A stretch of DNA of 64,000 bases from Burkholderia stagnalis (GCF_902830275.1 NZ_CADESW010000021.1:79491-143490); one strand, 5' to 3'. Counted from the stretch's first letter, positions 1 through 9,296 are shown. Numbers and translations are program-made. Notes: generated from the sequence alone by a model not told the origin.

Positions 1-1505
1 GCCAGCGCGCCGTTGAGGAACGCCGCATCGCCGATCCGCGCGGTATTGCTCGGCGACGTGAAGTTCCAGAAGAAGATCGCGAAGCTGCTGCCGATCGCCG
101 CGGTGCGGGGATAGCGCATCGCGATGCCCGCGCCCATCATGAACACGCCGACGATATAGGCGAGCATCACGAAATCCGACACCGCCGGCAACAGGACGAA
201 GTTGCACACGATGCCGGCCAGCGCCGCGCATGCCGTGCCCTTCAGGAAGCCGATCGCGGCGCCGATCGAATTCGGGCGGGTCGAGAACAGCGCGCTGACC
301 ACGCCCACGATGGTGACGAACCCGGCGCCCGACGGCCACGCGCTGAAGATCCAGAACGCCGCCGCGGCCAGCACCGCGACGAACGCGCGCACGCCGTTGT
401 GCCACGCGAGCACCGCGTCGCGGTGATACGCGTAGCGCACCCGGAGCGGCGGCGGATTCGGCAGGTCGATCAGCGCCTTGCGCGCGAACGCGCCGTCGAA
501 CCCGGCAAGAAGTGCCGCGAGGCGGTCGAGCGTGAGCAGCCGCGACGTGCGCGCGCCGGCGGGCGCCGCGGCTTCCGTGCGCAGCGCGTCGTCGACGCGC
601 GCCCGCAGCGACGCCATACCGGGCCCGGCCTCGCCCGACGCGGCCATGCCGTCGAGCACCCGCGCGGCCTCGGCGAGCAGCGGCTCCGGCGTGTCGCCGC
701 TGCACCGCGCGTGCTCGCGCACGGCCTGCGCGGCCGCATGCGCGGTCAGCACCGCGAGCGCTGCCCCGCGCAGATGCCCGATCGCGCGCCGCACCGGCGG
801 CGCGCCCGCCGCCGCATACTCGGCCGCGGTATCGAGTTCGAGCGCATCGACGAACAGCCGGTGCATCGCCGCGCCGTTCGACTCGCGGCGCAGCGCGCCG
901 GCGCCGACGGCGGCCGCCCGTTCGAGATAGCGCGCCAGCCGCACGCGAACGTCCCGCAGCGGCGCGCCCGGCGAGAAGATCGTCTCCATCGTCGCCGCGC
1001 AAAGTATCCCGACCACGACGTACATGAACCGCGCGGTCGCGATGTCGAACGCATGCAGCGGCGCGGACACCGCATCCATCGCGATGATCGCGGCCGTATA
1101 GCCGGCCAGCACCGCCGCGTACGCGCGGAAATTCCGCAGGAACGTCGCGACGCCCGCGCACAGCCCGATCCACGCGGCAAGCGCGAGCAGGAACAGTTCG
1201 GGGGCCTGCGCGAACGCGCCGGTGAGCGCGAGCGCGACCGCCGCGCCCACGGCGGTGCCGAGAATCCGGTACTGGCTCTTCGACAGCCCCATCCCGCGAT
1301 TGCCCTGCGCGACGATCCACACGGTCGCCGCCGCCCACTTCGGGTCGTCGAGGTTCATCCGGAATGCGATGTACAGCGCGATCAGCGACGCGGCCGTGGT
1401 GCGCAGCGCGAAGCCGATGGCGGCGGGCGACAGCGCCGGCAGCGATGTGCGCAGGCCGGCCAGCAGCGCCGCGAGCGGCGCGGTCTTGGTGAAAGCGGAT
1501 TTCAT
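1..1505 (-). CDS. FUSC-family inner-membrane efflux protein (3' end outside window)
   Basis: The minus-strand frame is open from an ATG at 1505 to the window edge, giving about 501 residues with the C-terminus missing. It begins MKSAFTKTAPLAALLAGL and has a hydrophobic block in the first ~170 residues, a soluble Ala/Arg-rich middle, and a second hydrophobic block (AFVAVLAAAAFWIFSAWPSG onward). This two-times-membrane layout is typical of fusaric acid resistance / aromatic carboxylic acid exporters (FUSC, AaeB-like), which pump aromatic acids out of the cytoplasm. A LysR regulator is divergently transcribed 166 bp away, as in the known aaeR-aaeB arrangement, so control by that regulator is a reasonable inference. 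The substrate cannot be read from sequence. Confidence 0.85.
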   Translation of the reverse strand, partial: MKSAFTKTAPLAALLAGLRTSLPALSPAAIGFALRTTAASLIALYIAFRMNLDDPKWAAATVWIVAQGNRGMGLSKSQYRILGTAVGAAVALALTGAFAQAPELFLLALAAWIGLCAGVATFLRNFRAYAAVLAGYTAAIIAMDAVSAPLHAFDIATARFMYVVVGILCAATMETIFSPGAPLRDVRVRLARYLERAAAVGAGALRRESNGAAMHRLFVDALELDTAAEYAAAGAPPVRRAIGHLRGAALAVLTAHAAAQAVREHARCSGDTPEPLLAEAARVLDGMAASGEAGPGMASLRARVDDALRTEAAAPAGARTSRLLTLDRLAALLAGFDGAFARKALIDLPNPPPLRVRYAYHRDAVLAWHNGVRAFVAVLAAAAFWIFSAWPSGAGFVTIVGVVSALFSTRPNSIGAAIGFLKGTACAALAGIVCNFVLLPAVSDFVMLAYIVGVFMMGAGIAMRYPRTAAIGSSFAIFFWNFTSPSNTARIGDAAFLNGAL

Positions 1506-1671
1506 GCGGCGAGCATACGTGCGCGCGGGCGCCGCCACTACGGAGGCCGGCTGGGATAGGTTATTCCGCGCGGCGGGATAATCGGCACCGGCGCGCGCGA
1601 CATGAAACGAAATTGCAAGGAACGCTAAGATGGGCGCGATTCGACCACACCCGATCACACGAGCCGCCTGT

Positions 1672-2574
1672 ATGGACCTTGAAAGCATCCAGATCTTCCT
1701 GCGCGTGGTGGAGCGCGGCAGCTTCACCGCGGCCTCCACGCAGCTCGGCATGCCGCTCAGCCGGACGAGCCGCAAGGTGAAGCAGCTCGAAGCCGATCTC
1801 GGCGTGCAGCTGCTGTACCGCACCACGCGCCGCGTGTCGGTGACCGAGGCCGGCCGCGACTACTACGAGCACTGCCTGCGCGCCGAGGAGATCCTGCTGG
1901 CGGCGGACCGCCGTGCGCGCGCATTGCGCACGGAGCCGGAAGGCACGCTGCGCGTGCTCGCGCCGTACGCGATCGGCCTGTTCAAGCTGGAGCCGGCGCT
2001 CACCGAGTTCCGCCGCCGCTACCCGAAGATCCAGATCGTGCTGACCTACGACAACAGCCCGCTCGACCTCGTCGAGCACGGCTTCGACGTCGCACTGCGC
2101 ACGGGGCCGCTGAGCGATTCCGGCTACGTCGCGCGGCCGCTCGGCTGGTCGCACGCGAAGCTCGCCGCGAGCCCGCAGTATCTGGAACGCGCCGGACGGC
2201 CGAACACGCCGCAGGATCTCGCGCAGCACGACATCCTGTACGTGGGCCGCGATGCGCCGGGCCTGACGCTGCGGCTCGCCAGCACCAGCGGCGAGGTCGC
2301 CGACGTGCCGGTGCGGCCGATCCTGATCTCGAACGAATCGGTCACGGTGCTGCGCCAGGCCGTGAGCGGCGGCGGCATCGCGCTGGTCTCGATGCATTTC
2401 GCGGCCAGGCGGCTCGAGAGCGGCGAGCTGGAAATCGTGCTCCCCGACTGGCACCGGACCGACGACGTCGAACTCAACGCGCTCTTTCCGCGACGCGCGA
2501 CGCTCGACAGCAAGGTGCGCGCGTTCGTCGATTTCCTGACGGAAACCTTCGAGTCGTGGCGCACCGTGCCCTGA
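1672..2574 (+). CDS. LysR-family transcriptional regulator, divergent from FUSC exporter
   Basis: A 300-residue protein of normal LysR length. The N-terminal winged helix is clear (FLRVVERGSFTAASTQLGMP, then SRTSRKVKQLEADLGVQLLY), followed by a periplasmic-binding-protein-like effector domain. I chose the ATG at 1672 (MDLESIQIF) over an in-frame ATG at 1630, because LysR proteins of the CrgA-like group begin within a few residues of this motif. By its N-terminus it belongs to the large group that recognises aromatic or small organic ligands. Its divergent position suggests that it regulates the neighbouring exporter; that is inference. Confidence 0.9.
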   Translation: MDLESIQIFLRVVERGSFTAASTQLGMPLSRTSRKVKQLEADLGVQLLYRTTRRVSVTEAGRDYYEHCLRAEEILLAADRRARALRTEPEGTLRVLAPYAIGLFKLEPALTEFRRRYPKIQIVLTYDNSPLDLVEHGFDVALRTGPLSDSGYVARPLGWSHAKLAASPQYLERAGRPNTPQDLAQHDILYVGRDAPGLTLRLASTSGEVADVPVRPILISNESVTVLRQAVSGGGIALVSMHFAARRLESGELEIVLPDWHRTDDVELNALFPRRATLDSKVRAFVDFLTETFESWRTVP

Positions 2575-2707
2575 CCCGCACCTGACCCGCGGCGCGCGTA
2601 ATAATCGCTCACAAACGATACAGATCGGCCGTCAACACCTGTCGTGCGCCACCCGTTCTTGGGGCAAGCGCCGGAAATTCCTCCGCGCAACGACAGGAGA
2701 ACCCACC

Positions 2708-3037
2708 ATGCGAGCCCTCACCCGGAATTTCGCGATCGCCGCCACGCTGATGTCGGTGCTGACCGGCACCGCCTTCGCCGACACGCCGTGGCAGAAGGCC
2801 CACCCGCGCCGCGAAGAGGTGAACCAGCGCCTCGCAAACCAGAACCGCCGCATCCATAACGAAGTGAAGGAAGGCGAGATGTCGCACGCGCAAGCGGCGC
2901 GACTGCATCGCGACGACCGCAAGATCCGCCAGGAAGAGCGGGACATGGCGGCGCAGAACGGCGGACATCTCACCAAGCCCGAACAGCGCGTGCTGAACCA
3001 GCAGGAGAACGCGGTCAGCCACAAGATCGGTCAATAA
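2708..3037 (+). CDS. Small exported charged helical protein
   Basis: A 109-residue protein with a clear Sec signal peptide (MRALTRNFAIAATLMSVLTG, cleavage probably after AFA near residue 24). The mature part is short and highly charged, predicted entirely helical, rich in Arg, Glu, His and Gln, and has no cysteine. The start is supported by a GACAGGAGA ribosome binding site just upstream. Similar small periplasmic proteins of unknown function are common in Burkholderia. The high charge and helix content suggest a periplasmic binding or chaperone-like role, but no function can be assigned. A hairpin follows 26 bp after the stop codon, so the gene looks monocistronic. Confidence 0.8.
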   Translation: MRALTRNFAIAATLMSVLTGTAFADTPWQKAHPRREEVNQRLANQNRRIHNEVKEGEMSHAQAARLHRDDRKIRQEERDMAAQNGGHLTKPEQRVLNQQENAVSHKIGQ

Positions 3038-3063
3038 GCGCTCCGGCGCGGTGAACTTCGAAC

Positions 3064-3090
3064 GCCCGCTGCCGTACCCCGGCAGCGGGC
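3064..3090 (+). terminator. GC-rich hairpin, likely rho-independent terminator
   Basis: GCCCGCTGCCG (3064-3074) pairs perfectly with CGGCAGCGGGC (3080-3090) around a 5-nt loop. It is followed by a T-rich stretch (gcttgttgctggttgt). It lies just downstream of the small exported protein gene. Confidence 0.7.
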
Positions 3091-3279
3091 GCTTGTTGCT
3101 GGTTGTATCGAATCGTTTCAGCGCGCGATGCGCGTCATCCCCTGCGGGTATACTCCGCCGTCATCCGCTCCCCGCATCCGCTGCGCAAAAACGCGCGACG
3201 CGACGCGGTTTCGTTGCGAAGCTTCGCGTTTCGCCTGCCCCGCGTTCCAGCCTCGACACGAGACACTCGACGACCCATC

Positions 3280-3618
3280 ATGAAACGATTCCTGCTGCTC
3301 CTCCCCGCCGCCGCCGTGCTCGCCGCCTGCGGTTCCGCGCCGACGTCCGACACGGCCGCCTCCGGCGGCACGAACGCGATGATCTACGTTTCGTCGCAGC
3401 GCCCGGCCGACGCGATCGGCAACTGCCTCGAGAGCCGCCTGTCGGATGCGCGCCGCTCGCATCACAACGGCGCGACCGACGTCGACGTCGGCTCGGGCTC
3501 CTACTTCGTCACGCTCACGCCGGCCGGCGCCGGCTCGGTCATCAAGGTCGTGCGCGGCTCCGCGAACGAGCCGGCCGAGGAAGCGATGCGCTTCGCGATC
3601 GCGCGCTGCGCGATCTGA
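3280..3618 (+). CDS. Small lipoprotein, unknown function
   Basis: A 112-residue protein with a lipoprotein signal peptide: MKRFLLLLPAAAVLAAC has a hydrophobic core and an LAAC lipobox, so Cys17 should be lipidated. The mature domain (about 95 residues) has two further cysteines, near NCLESRL and in the last residues (ARCAI), that could form a disulfide, and ends exactly at a predicted strand. I chose the ATG at 3280 because the signal peptide starts there; the frame is open further upstream but has no signal. Family not recognised. It is probably an outer-membrane or periplasmic lipoprotein. Confidence 0.8.
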   Translation: MKRFLLLLPAAAVLAACGSAPTSDTAASGGTNAMIYVSSQRPADAIGNCLESRLSDARRSHHNGATDVDVGSGSYFVTLTPAGAGSVIKVVRGSANEPAEEAMRFAIARCAI

Positions 3619-3742
3619 CGCGGCAGGCGCAGCGCCGCCCGCCTGCCTGCTGCACGCGCACCCTGCGCGTGCAGCGAATATTTTCAGCCGGGCGCCCGTC
3701 GATGAGAGAATCGCATCACGATCTCTTCCCGATGGAGCCCGC

Positions 3743-5332
3743 ATGAAGCATCTGCTGTCCAAGCTGTTCGTCAGTGCCGCGCTCGTCGCGCTCACGCCGG
3801 CGCTGCCGGCCCAGGCCGCGACGCCACCCGGCATCTTCGTCATCGCCACCCAGCTCGCCGAATTCACGACCCTCGACCCGAGCGGCATCTACGAGCTCGT
3901 GCCGTCCGAGTACGTCGCGAACACCTACGAACGGCTGGTGCGCGTCGACCTGAAGGATCCGACGCAGTTCAACGGGCAGATCGCGCAATCGTGGAGCGTC
4001 GGCGCGGACGGCGTCACCTACACGTTCAAGCTGCGCCCCGGGCTCACGTTCCATTCCGGCAACCCGCTGACCGCCGACGACGTCGCGTGGTCGCTGCAGC
4101 GCACCGTGCTGCTCGACAAGGGGCCGGCCAGCGTGCTCGCCGATCTCGGCCTCACGAAGGCGAACGTCGCGCAGAAGGTGCGCGCGGTCGATCCGCAAAC
4201 CGTCGTGCTCGAAACCGACCGCAAGTACGCGCCGAGCTTCGTGCTCAACGTGCTGAGCGCGTGCCCGGCGTCGGTGTTCGACAAGAAACTGCTGCTGTCG
4301 CACCAGCAGGGCAACGATCTCGGCAGCGGCTGGCTGCGCACCAACGACGCCGGCTCGGGCCCGTACAAGCTCGTCAAGTGGACGCCGAACGAGAGCATCG
4401 TGCTGCAGCGCTTCGACGGGTACCGCACGCCGTATCCGATGCAGCGCGTCGTGCTGCGCCATGTGCCCGAGGCATCCGCGCAGCGCCTGCTGCTCGAGAA
4501 CGGCGACGCCGACGCGGCGCGCAACCTGAGCCCCGACAGCCTCGCCGCGCTCACCAAGGCGGGCAAGATCAAGGTCACCGCGTGGCCGGTGTCCGCGCTG
4601 CTGTACCTGAGCCTGAACACGAAGAACCCGAACCTCGCGAAGCCCGAGGTGCAGGAAGCGATGAAGTGGCTCGTCGACTACGACGGCATCCAGCGCAACA
4701 TCGTCAGCACGACCTACAAGGTGCACCAGACATTCCTGCCGGAGGGCTTCCTCGGCACGCTGAACGCGCGCCCGTACAAGCAGGACGTCGCGAAGGCGAA
4801 GGCGCTGCTCGCGAAGGCCGGTGTGCCGAACGGCTTCTCGGTGTCGATGGACATGCCGAACGACTACCCGTTCCTGGAGATCGCGCAGGCGCTGCAGGCG
4901 AACTTCGCGCAGGCGGGCATCCAGGTGAAGCTGATCCCGGGCGACGCGAAGCAGGCGATCGGCAAGTATCGCGCGCGCCAGCACGACATCTTCATCGGCG
5001 AATGGTCGCCCGACTACATGGACCCGAACAGCAACGCGCGCGGCTTCGCATGGAACCCGGACAATTCCGACCAGTCGGCCAGCAAGATGCTCGCGTGGCG
5101 CAACAGCTGGGATATCCCGCAGTTGACGAAGGACACCGAGGCCGCGCTCGTCGAGCCGTCGCCCGCGAAGCGCGCGCAGCGCTATGACGCGCTGCAGAAG
5201 GCGGTGCTCGCGCGCTCGCCGTTCATCGTCATGTTCGAGAAGGTCGTGCAGGTCGCGACGCGGCCGGGCGTCACCGGGCCGGAAATCGGGCCGATCAACG
5301 ATCTCGTGTCGTATCGGACGCTGAAGAAGTAA
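3743..5332 (+). CDS. Dipeptide/oligopeptide ABC transporter substrate-binding protein, paralogue of DdpA
   Basis: A 529-residue SBP_bac_5 family protein. The Sec signal peptide (MKHLLSKLFVSAALVALTPA) ends near PAQA, and the mature protein begins with FVIATQLAEFTTLDP. Typical peptide-binding landmarks are present: FKLRPGLTFHSGNPLTADDV and GEWSPDYMDPNSNA. It is very similar along its whole length to the DdpA protein at 9901-11496, sharing YELVP, EYVANTY, HQTFLP and NDLVSYR segments. It has no permease or ATPase genes beside it, so it probably works as an alternative receptor for the DdpBCDF complex encoded 6 kb away; that is inference. The start at 3743 follows a GATGGAG ribosome binding site. 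Confidence 0.9.
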   Translation: MKHLLSKLFVSAALVALTPALPAQAATPPGIFVIATQLAEFTTLDPSGIYELVPSEYVANTYERLVRVDLKDPTQFNGQIAQSWSVGADGVTYTFKLRPGLTFHSGNPLTADDVAWSLQRTVLLDKGPASVLADLGLTKANVAQKVRAVDPQTVVLETDRKYAPSFVLNVLSACPASVFDKKLLLSHQQGNDLGSGWLRTNDAGSGPYKLVKWTPNESIVLQRFDGYRTPYPMQRVVLRHVPEASAQRLLLENGDADAARNLSPDSLAALTKAGKIKVTAWPVSALLYLSLNTKNPNLAKPEVQEAMKWLVDYDGIQRNIVSTTYKVHQTFLPEGFLGTLNARPYKQDVAKAKALLAKAGVPNGFSVSMDMPNDYPFLEIAQALQANFAQAGIQVKLIPGDAKQAIGKYRARQHDIFIGEWSPDYMDPNSNARGFAWNPDNSDQSASKMLAWRNSWDIPQLTKDTEAALVEPSPAKRAQRYDALQKAVLARSPFIVMFEKVVQVATRPGVTGPEIGPINDLVSYRTLKK

Positions 5333-5377
5333 GCGACGTCGCCCGCGCTGCCCCGCTACGCCGGCGCGCGGGCACGA

Positions 5378-5400
5378 CGCGGCGGCGCCGCGCCGCCGCG
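5378..5400. terminator. GC-only hairpin between convergent genes
   Basis: CGCGGCGGCG (5378-5387) pairs with CGCCGCCGCG (5391-5400) around a 3-nt loop. It sits between the convergent binding-protein and Nramp genes. It has no T-run, so termination is plausible but unproven. Confidence 0.4.
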
Positions 5401-5417
5401 GGGCGCCGCATTCGATT

Positions 5418-6734
5418 TCAATTGAACGCTGCCCACACCAGATACCCGTTCAACCCGACGATCACGGCCGTCGCCGCGCCGGCCGCGATCCGCAGCGGCA
5501 TGCGCATCGCATGCGCGCCCATCACGTCCGCGCGCGCCGACAGCACCAGCAGCGCGATCATCGGCATCGGCAGCACGAAGCTCAGCACGACCTGGCTCAG
5601 CACCATCGCACGCGTGACGTCGCAGCCCAGCGCGACCACCGCGAACGCCGGCGCGATCGTCACCGCACGGCGCACCCACACCGGCAGCCGGCGCCGGATG
5701 AAGCCCTGCATCACGACCTGCCCCGCCATCGTGCCGACCACCGAGCTCGACACGCCCGACGTCAGCAGCGCGACCAGGAACAGCGCGCCGGCCGCCGGCC
5801 CGAGCACCGGCACCAGCGTGTGATACGCGTCGCCGATGTCGGTCGTGCCCGGCGCTGCTCGATGGAACGCCGACGACGCCATCATCACCATCGCGAGATT
5901 CACGGCGCCGGCCACGCCGAGCGCGGCCACCACCTCGCGGTTCGAGAAACGCACGAGCCGGCGGCGCTCGGCGTCGTTGCGCAGCGTGGTGCGGGCCTGC
6001 GTCAGCCCCGAATGCAGGTACAGCGTGTGCGGCATGATCGTCGCGCCGATGATGCCGACCGCGATCGTCAGCGCGGCGTGATCCGGCAGCTGCGGCACGA
6101 CGAGATGCAGCGCCGCCGCCTGCCAGTCCTGCGGCGCGATCAGCAGCTCGCCGACGTAGCAGATACCGATCACGCCGACGAGCGCCGCGATCGCGGCCTC
6201 GAGCGGCCGGAAGCCGCGCGTCTCGAGCCCGAGGATCGCGCAGGTCGCAAGCGCCGTCGCGACCATCCCCGCGAGCAGCGACAGGTGGCACAGCAGCCCG
6301 AACGCGAGCGCGCCGCCGAGGAATTCCGCGAGATCGGTCGCCATCGCCGCGACCTCCGACGCGATCCACATCGCCCAGACGAGCCGCGCCGGGAAATGCG
6401 CGCGGCACAGCTCGGCGAGGTTGCGGCCGGTCACGATGCCGAGCTTTGCCGACATCGCCTGGAACAGCATCGCGATCGCGTTCGCGGCGAGCACGACCCA
6501 CAGCAGCCGGTAGCCGTACGCGGCGCCCGCCTGGATGTTGGTCGCGAAATTGCCGGGATCCATGTAGCCGATCGACGCGATCACGGCGGGGCCGACGAAC
6601 GGCAGCAGCGCCGCCGCGCCGGTGCGGCGCCCTTCCAGCGCGGCGCGCGCCGCACGCCCGGTGCGTTCAGAGAGTTCGGAGGACGGGCCCGGCAGCGCGA
6701 CGCCGCCGGCTGGTTTGCTCGACATGGGAAGCAT
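5418..6734 (-). CDS. mntH: Nramp-family divalent metal ion transporter
   Basis: A 438-residue inner-membrane protein with about eleven hydrophobic segments, the usual length for proton-coupled Mn(II)/Fe(II) Nramp importers. Two signature motifs that form the metal site are intact: DPGN in segment 1 (IGYMDPGNFATNIQAG) and MPH in segment 6 (IIGATIMPHTLYLHSG). I chose the ATG at 6734 (MLPMSSKPAG), which follows a weak GGAACGAG site; an ATG three codons later is possible. The neighbouring minus-strand gene encodes a cupin enzyme of a manganese-dependent family, so co-expression of a manganese importer with a Mn enzyme is an attractive inference. The 80-bp gap between them has no obvious terminator. 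Confidence 0.93.
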   Translation of the reverse strand: MLPMSSKPAGGVALPGPSSELSERTGRAARAALEGRRTGAAALLPFVGPAVIASIGYMDPGNFATNIQAGAAYGYRLLWVVLAANAIAMLFQAMSAKLGIVTGRNLAELCRAHFPARLVWAMWIASEVAAMATDLAEFLGGALAFGLLCHLSLLAGMVATALATCAILGLETRGFRPLEAAIAALVGVIGICYVGELLIAPQDWQAAALHLVVPQLPDHAALTIAVGIIGATIMPHTLYLHSGLTQARTTLRNDAERRRLVRFSNREVVAALGVAGAVNLAMVMMASSAFHRAAPGTTDIGDAYHTLVPVLGPAAGALFLVALLTSGVSSSVVGTMAGQVVMQGFIRRRLPVWVRRAVTIAPAFAVVALGCDVTRAMVLSQVVLSFVLPMPMIALLVLSARADVMGAHAMRMPLRIAAGAATAVIVGLNGYLVWAAFN

Positions 6735-6814
6735 GGTCTCGTTCCGTTCGAATGAAGGAGGCTGCGAGTGAGGAAGCGTCGCGGCCGGCGCGCCGCCTGC
6801 CGGCCGCGCGCAGG

Positions 6815-8071
6815 TCACGCCGGCACGACGTCCGGGCGGTTGCGCGGAATCTGCGCGATCACGTCGGGCGCGAGGTTCAGGTGCGCCTCGACGAGCCGCG
6901 GCGGCGTATGCGCGAGCCAGTCGGACAGCGACACTTCCGCGTAGCGCTCCGACTTGAAGATCTCGAGGAACACGAGATCGGTGTTGCCCGTGTTCTGCAC
7001 GTAATGCCCGAGGCTCTTCTTCACGTAGCCGACGTCGCCCGCGCGGAAGTCGGCTGTCTGCGCCTTCGGCCCCGTGTCGAACACGGTCATGCGCGCGTCG
7101 CCCTGGATGTAGTACTGCCATTCGTCCGCGTTCGGATGCCAGTGCAGCTCGCGCATGCCGCCCGGATGCACGGTGACGAGCGCGGCGGACACCGTCTTCG
7201 ACACGTTGAAGTTGCTGCTGTCCGCGATCCGCACCTCGCCGCCGCGCGTCCTGACGACGGGTTTCATGTCGCCGAGCGAGAACACGAACGGCTGCGGCGG
7301 CGCGCCGCGCGACGACGCGGCCGCGCGCTGCGCCTGCGCGAGCGGCCCCGGGTCGTCGCCCTGGAAAATCCACAGGTTGTCGAGCGGGATCCTGGAAAAC
7401 GCATCGGCCGGCACGCCGAAGTTCAGCGCGAGCACGTCGGGCGGCGTGTGGGCGATCCAGTCGGTCAGCAGCAGCGTGTTGAATTCGGACGCGCGGCCGT
7501 TATCGAACGCGAGCAGGAATTCCGCGCCGTCGGTGCCGAGCCCCTGCAGCGAATGCGGAAGGCCGGGCGGGAAATACCACAGGTCGCCCGTCTTCACGTC
7601 CTGAACCGACGGCCGGCCCTGCTCGTCGAGCACGGTGATCCGGCAGCGGCCGTCGAGCATGAACGCCCATTCGGCCTGCTGATGCCAGTGCATCTCGCGA
7701 ATGCCGCCGCGCGTGAGGCGCATGTTGACGCCCGAAATGGTTTCGGAAATCGCGAAATCGTCCTGCGTGACTTCCCGCGCCCATCCGCCGTCCTGAATGC
7801 GTTTATGCGCATTATTGAAAGACGCCCAGAATAACGGCATGCCGTTGATATCGGTCGCGGGCGGATCCTGAAACGATGGAAACTGATTGGCGAGAGCCGG
7901 ATTCTTCGGCCCCGGATCGGTCAGGCTCTGGCGGTTGCGCGCGTTGACCGCGCCTTCCGGCGGGCGGTCCGGGTTGCCGAACGTGGCCGCCTTCGCCGTC
8001 ACGGCAAGGCCGGCCGCGGCAACCGCGCCGGCCGTGTTCGCGAGCATCCTGCGTCGGGAAAGATTCGTCAT
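6815..8071 (-). CDS. oxdC: Tat-exported bicupin, oxalate decarboxylase family
   Basis: A 418-residue two-cupin protein that converts oxalate to formate and CO2 using manganese. The N-terminus carries a twin-arginine signal (SRRRMLANTAGAVAAAGLAV), so the enzyme should act in the periplasm. Cupin 1 has metal ligands His128, His130, Glu134 and His173 (EMHWHQQAEW, LPHS). Cupin 2 has His310, His312, Glu317 and His356 (ELHWHPNADEW, LGHYVQN). The flexible lid that decides decarboxylase versus oxidase activity reads Ser195-Glu-Phe-Asn-Thr; the Bacillus OxdC lid, as I recall it, is SENS, so the proton-donor Glu is kept but the two residues after it differ. The start follows an AGAGGAAA ribosome binding site. 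The mntH gene lies directly downstream on the same strand. Confidence 0.92.
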   Translation of the reverse strand: MTNLSRRRMLANTAGAVAAAGLAVTAKAATFGNPDRPPEGAVNARNRQSLTDPGPKNPALANQFPSFQDPPATDINGMPLFWASFNNAHKRIQDGGWAREVTQDDFAISETISGVNMRLTRGGIREMHWHQQAEWAFMLDGRCRITVLDEQGRPSVQDVKTGDLWYFPPGLPHSLQGLGTDGAEFLLAFDNGRASEFNTLLLTDWIAHTPPDVLALNFGVPADAFSRIPLDNLWIFQGDDPGPLAQAQRAAASSRGAPPQPFVFSLGDMKPVVRTRGGEVRIADSSNFNVSKTVSAALVTVHPGGMRELHWHPNADEWQYYIQGDARMTVFDTGPKAQTADFRAGDVGYVKKSLGHYVQNTGNTDLVFLEIFKSERYAEVSLSDWLAHTPPRLVEAHLNLAPDVIAQIPRNRPDVVPA

Positions 8072-8415
8072 GATTTCCTCTTCAATTCCGCAATTAATCG
8101 AATTCTCGGCACGGGATAATCGATCACCTTTCAATTTGTCGATTAACTCGATATCCCGAGACACAAGTTAAATACAAAACCGAGAGAAAATTAAATGAAT
8201 AATCAAGATGGTTTAATGATTTAATATAATCAACTTTAAGTTTGTAATAAATGCATTCGGGTGACGCGAACGTGCGGGATGCCGTCTCGCCGATTTTTCG
8301 GGCCATCCCTCTATCGATATTCGTCACACCATAGTTTTTATAAGCTGGCGCGAATGATTTTGGCTTCGTTAGATGAATGACAATTCGCCGCCAAACGACA
8401 ACGATCTAACAGCCG
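8072..8415. promoter_or_regulatory. AT-rich divergent promoter region between oxdC and rpiR
   Basis: About 340 bp separate the divergent oxdC and rpiR genes. The stretch from 8095 to 8275 is sharply AT-rich compared with everything around it (for example gatttaatataatcaac near 8220), which marks a promoter-bearing region. No credible gene was found in it. A loose inverted pair TAATCGA/TCGATTA occurs near 8117-8145. I cannot place -35/-10 boxes with confidence. Confidence 0.55.
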
Positions 8416-9282
8416 ATGACCTGCGCGTTCGCCCATACCGTCGAAGCCCGTTTCGCCGAACTGACGCCCACCGCGAAGCGCATCGCGAGCTACATGCTCG
8501 CGAATCTCGACCGGCTCGGCCTCGAGACCGCCGACCAGATCGCGCAGCAGGCCGGCACCAGCGGAATCTCGGTCGGGCGCTTCCTGCGCAGCGTCGGCTA
8601 CCGCAATCTCGACGACCTGAAGCGCGAGCTGCGCGGCGACGGCGATCGCCCGTGGATGATCACCGACCGCCTCGACGAATACCGCCGCGCCGCCGCCACG
8701 CCGGACGGCGCGCGTCACGACGCGCTCGCGCAGTCGCTCGACCGCGAGCTGGATGCGATCCGGCACGTCTACCGGCTCGCCGAAGGCCCCGTGTTCGCCC
8801 GCGTGGCGGAGCGCATCGCGCAAGCCGACGCCGTGTTCATCCTCGGCATCCAGTCGACGCGCGGGATCGGCAACGCATTCAGCAGCTACCTCGAATACCT
8901 GCGCCCGCGCGTGTTCTATTCGGACGGCCAGTCGGGCTCGTACGTCGATTCGCTGAACTCGGAATTCGCGCAGCCGTATTGCATCGTCACCGACACCCGC
9001 GCATATTCGCGCGTCGCGCGCCGCTATTGCCAGGCGGCCGCCGAGCGCGGCCTGCCATTCGCGCTCGTCACCGACCTCTACTGCCCGTGGGCGCGCGAAT
9101 GGCCGGCCGACCTGCTGCAGGTGAAGACCGACGTCGGGCAGTTCTGGGATTCGCTCGCGCCGCTCACCTGCCTGTTCAACCTGCTGATCACGGCCGTCGT
9201 CGACCGCCTCGGCCCCGCGATCGACCGGCGCGTCGCGCGCAACCGCGAGCTGCAGCGCGCGTTCGACCAATTCGAACCCTGA
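8416..9282 (+). CDS. RpiR/MurR-family regulator with SIS domain
   Basis: A 288-residue protein with an N-terminal RpiR-type helix-turn-helix (residues ~1-77; TPTAKRIASYMLANLDRLGL, then GTSGISVGRFLRSVGYRNLD) and a C-terminal SIS sugar-isomerase-like domain (~110-260; FILGIQSTRGIGNAFSSYLE). SIS domains of this family bind phosphosugars; in E. coli MurR the ligand is MurNAc-6-phosphate. The gene is the first of a tight run, with 14 bp to ddpX, so it probably controls D-Ala-D-Ala utilisation in response to a cell-wall-derived ligand. The start lacks a strong ribosome binding site, but the domain begins immediately. Confidence 0.9.
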   Translation: MTCAFAHTVEARFAELTPTAKRIASYMLANLDRLGLETADQIAQQAGTSGISVGRFLRSVGYRNLDDLKRELRGDGDRPWMITDRLDEYRRAAATPDGARHDALAQSLDRELDAIRHVYRLAEGPVFARVAERIAQADAVFILGIQSTRGIGNAFSSYLEYLRPRVFYSDGQSGSYVDSLNSEFAQPYCIVTDTRAYSRVARRYCQAAAERGLPFALVTDLYCPWAREWPADLLQVKTDVGQFWDSLAPLTCLFNLLITAVVDRLGPAIDRRVARNRELQRAFDQFEP

Positions 9283-9296
9283 GCCCCGATCCGCCG

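Noticed and set aside
399..1559. A 386-codon plus-strand frame
   Set aside because: Arg-rich shadow of the FUSC gene on the opposite strand.
8124..8327. A 67-codon minus-strand frame in the AT-rich oxdC-rpiR gap
   Set aside because: No ribosome binding site, no family resemblance, and it overlaps the promoter region of two well-supported genes.
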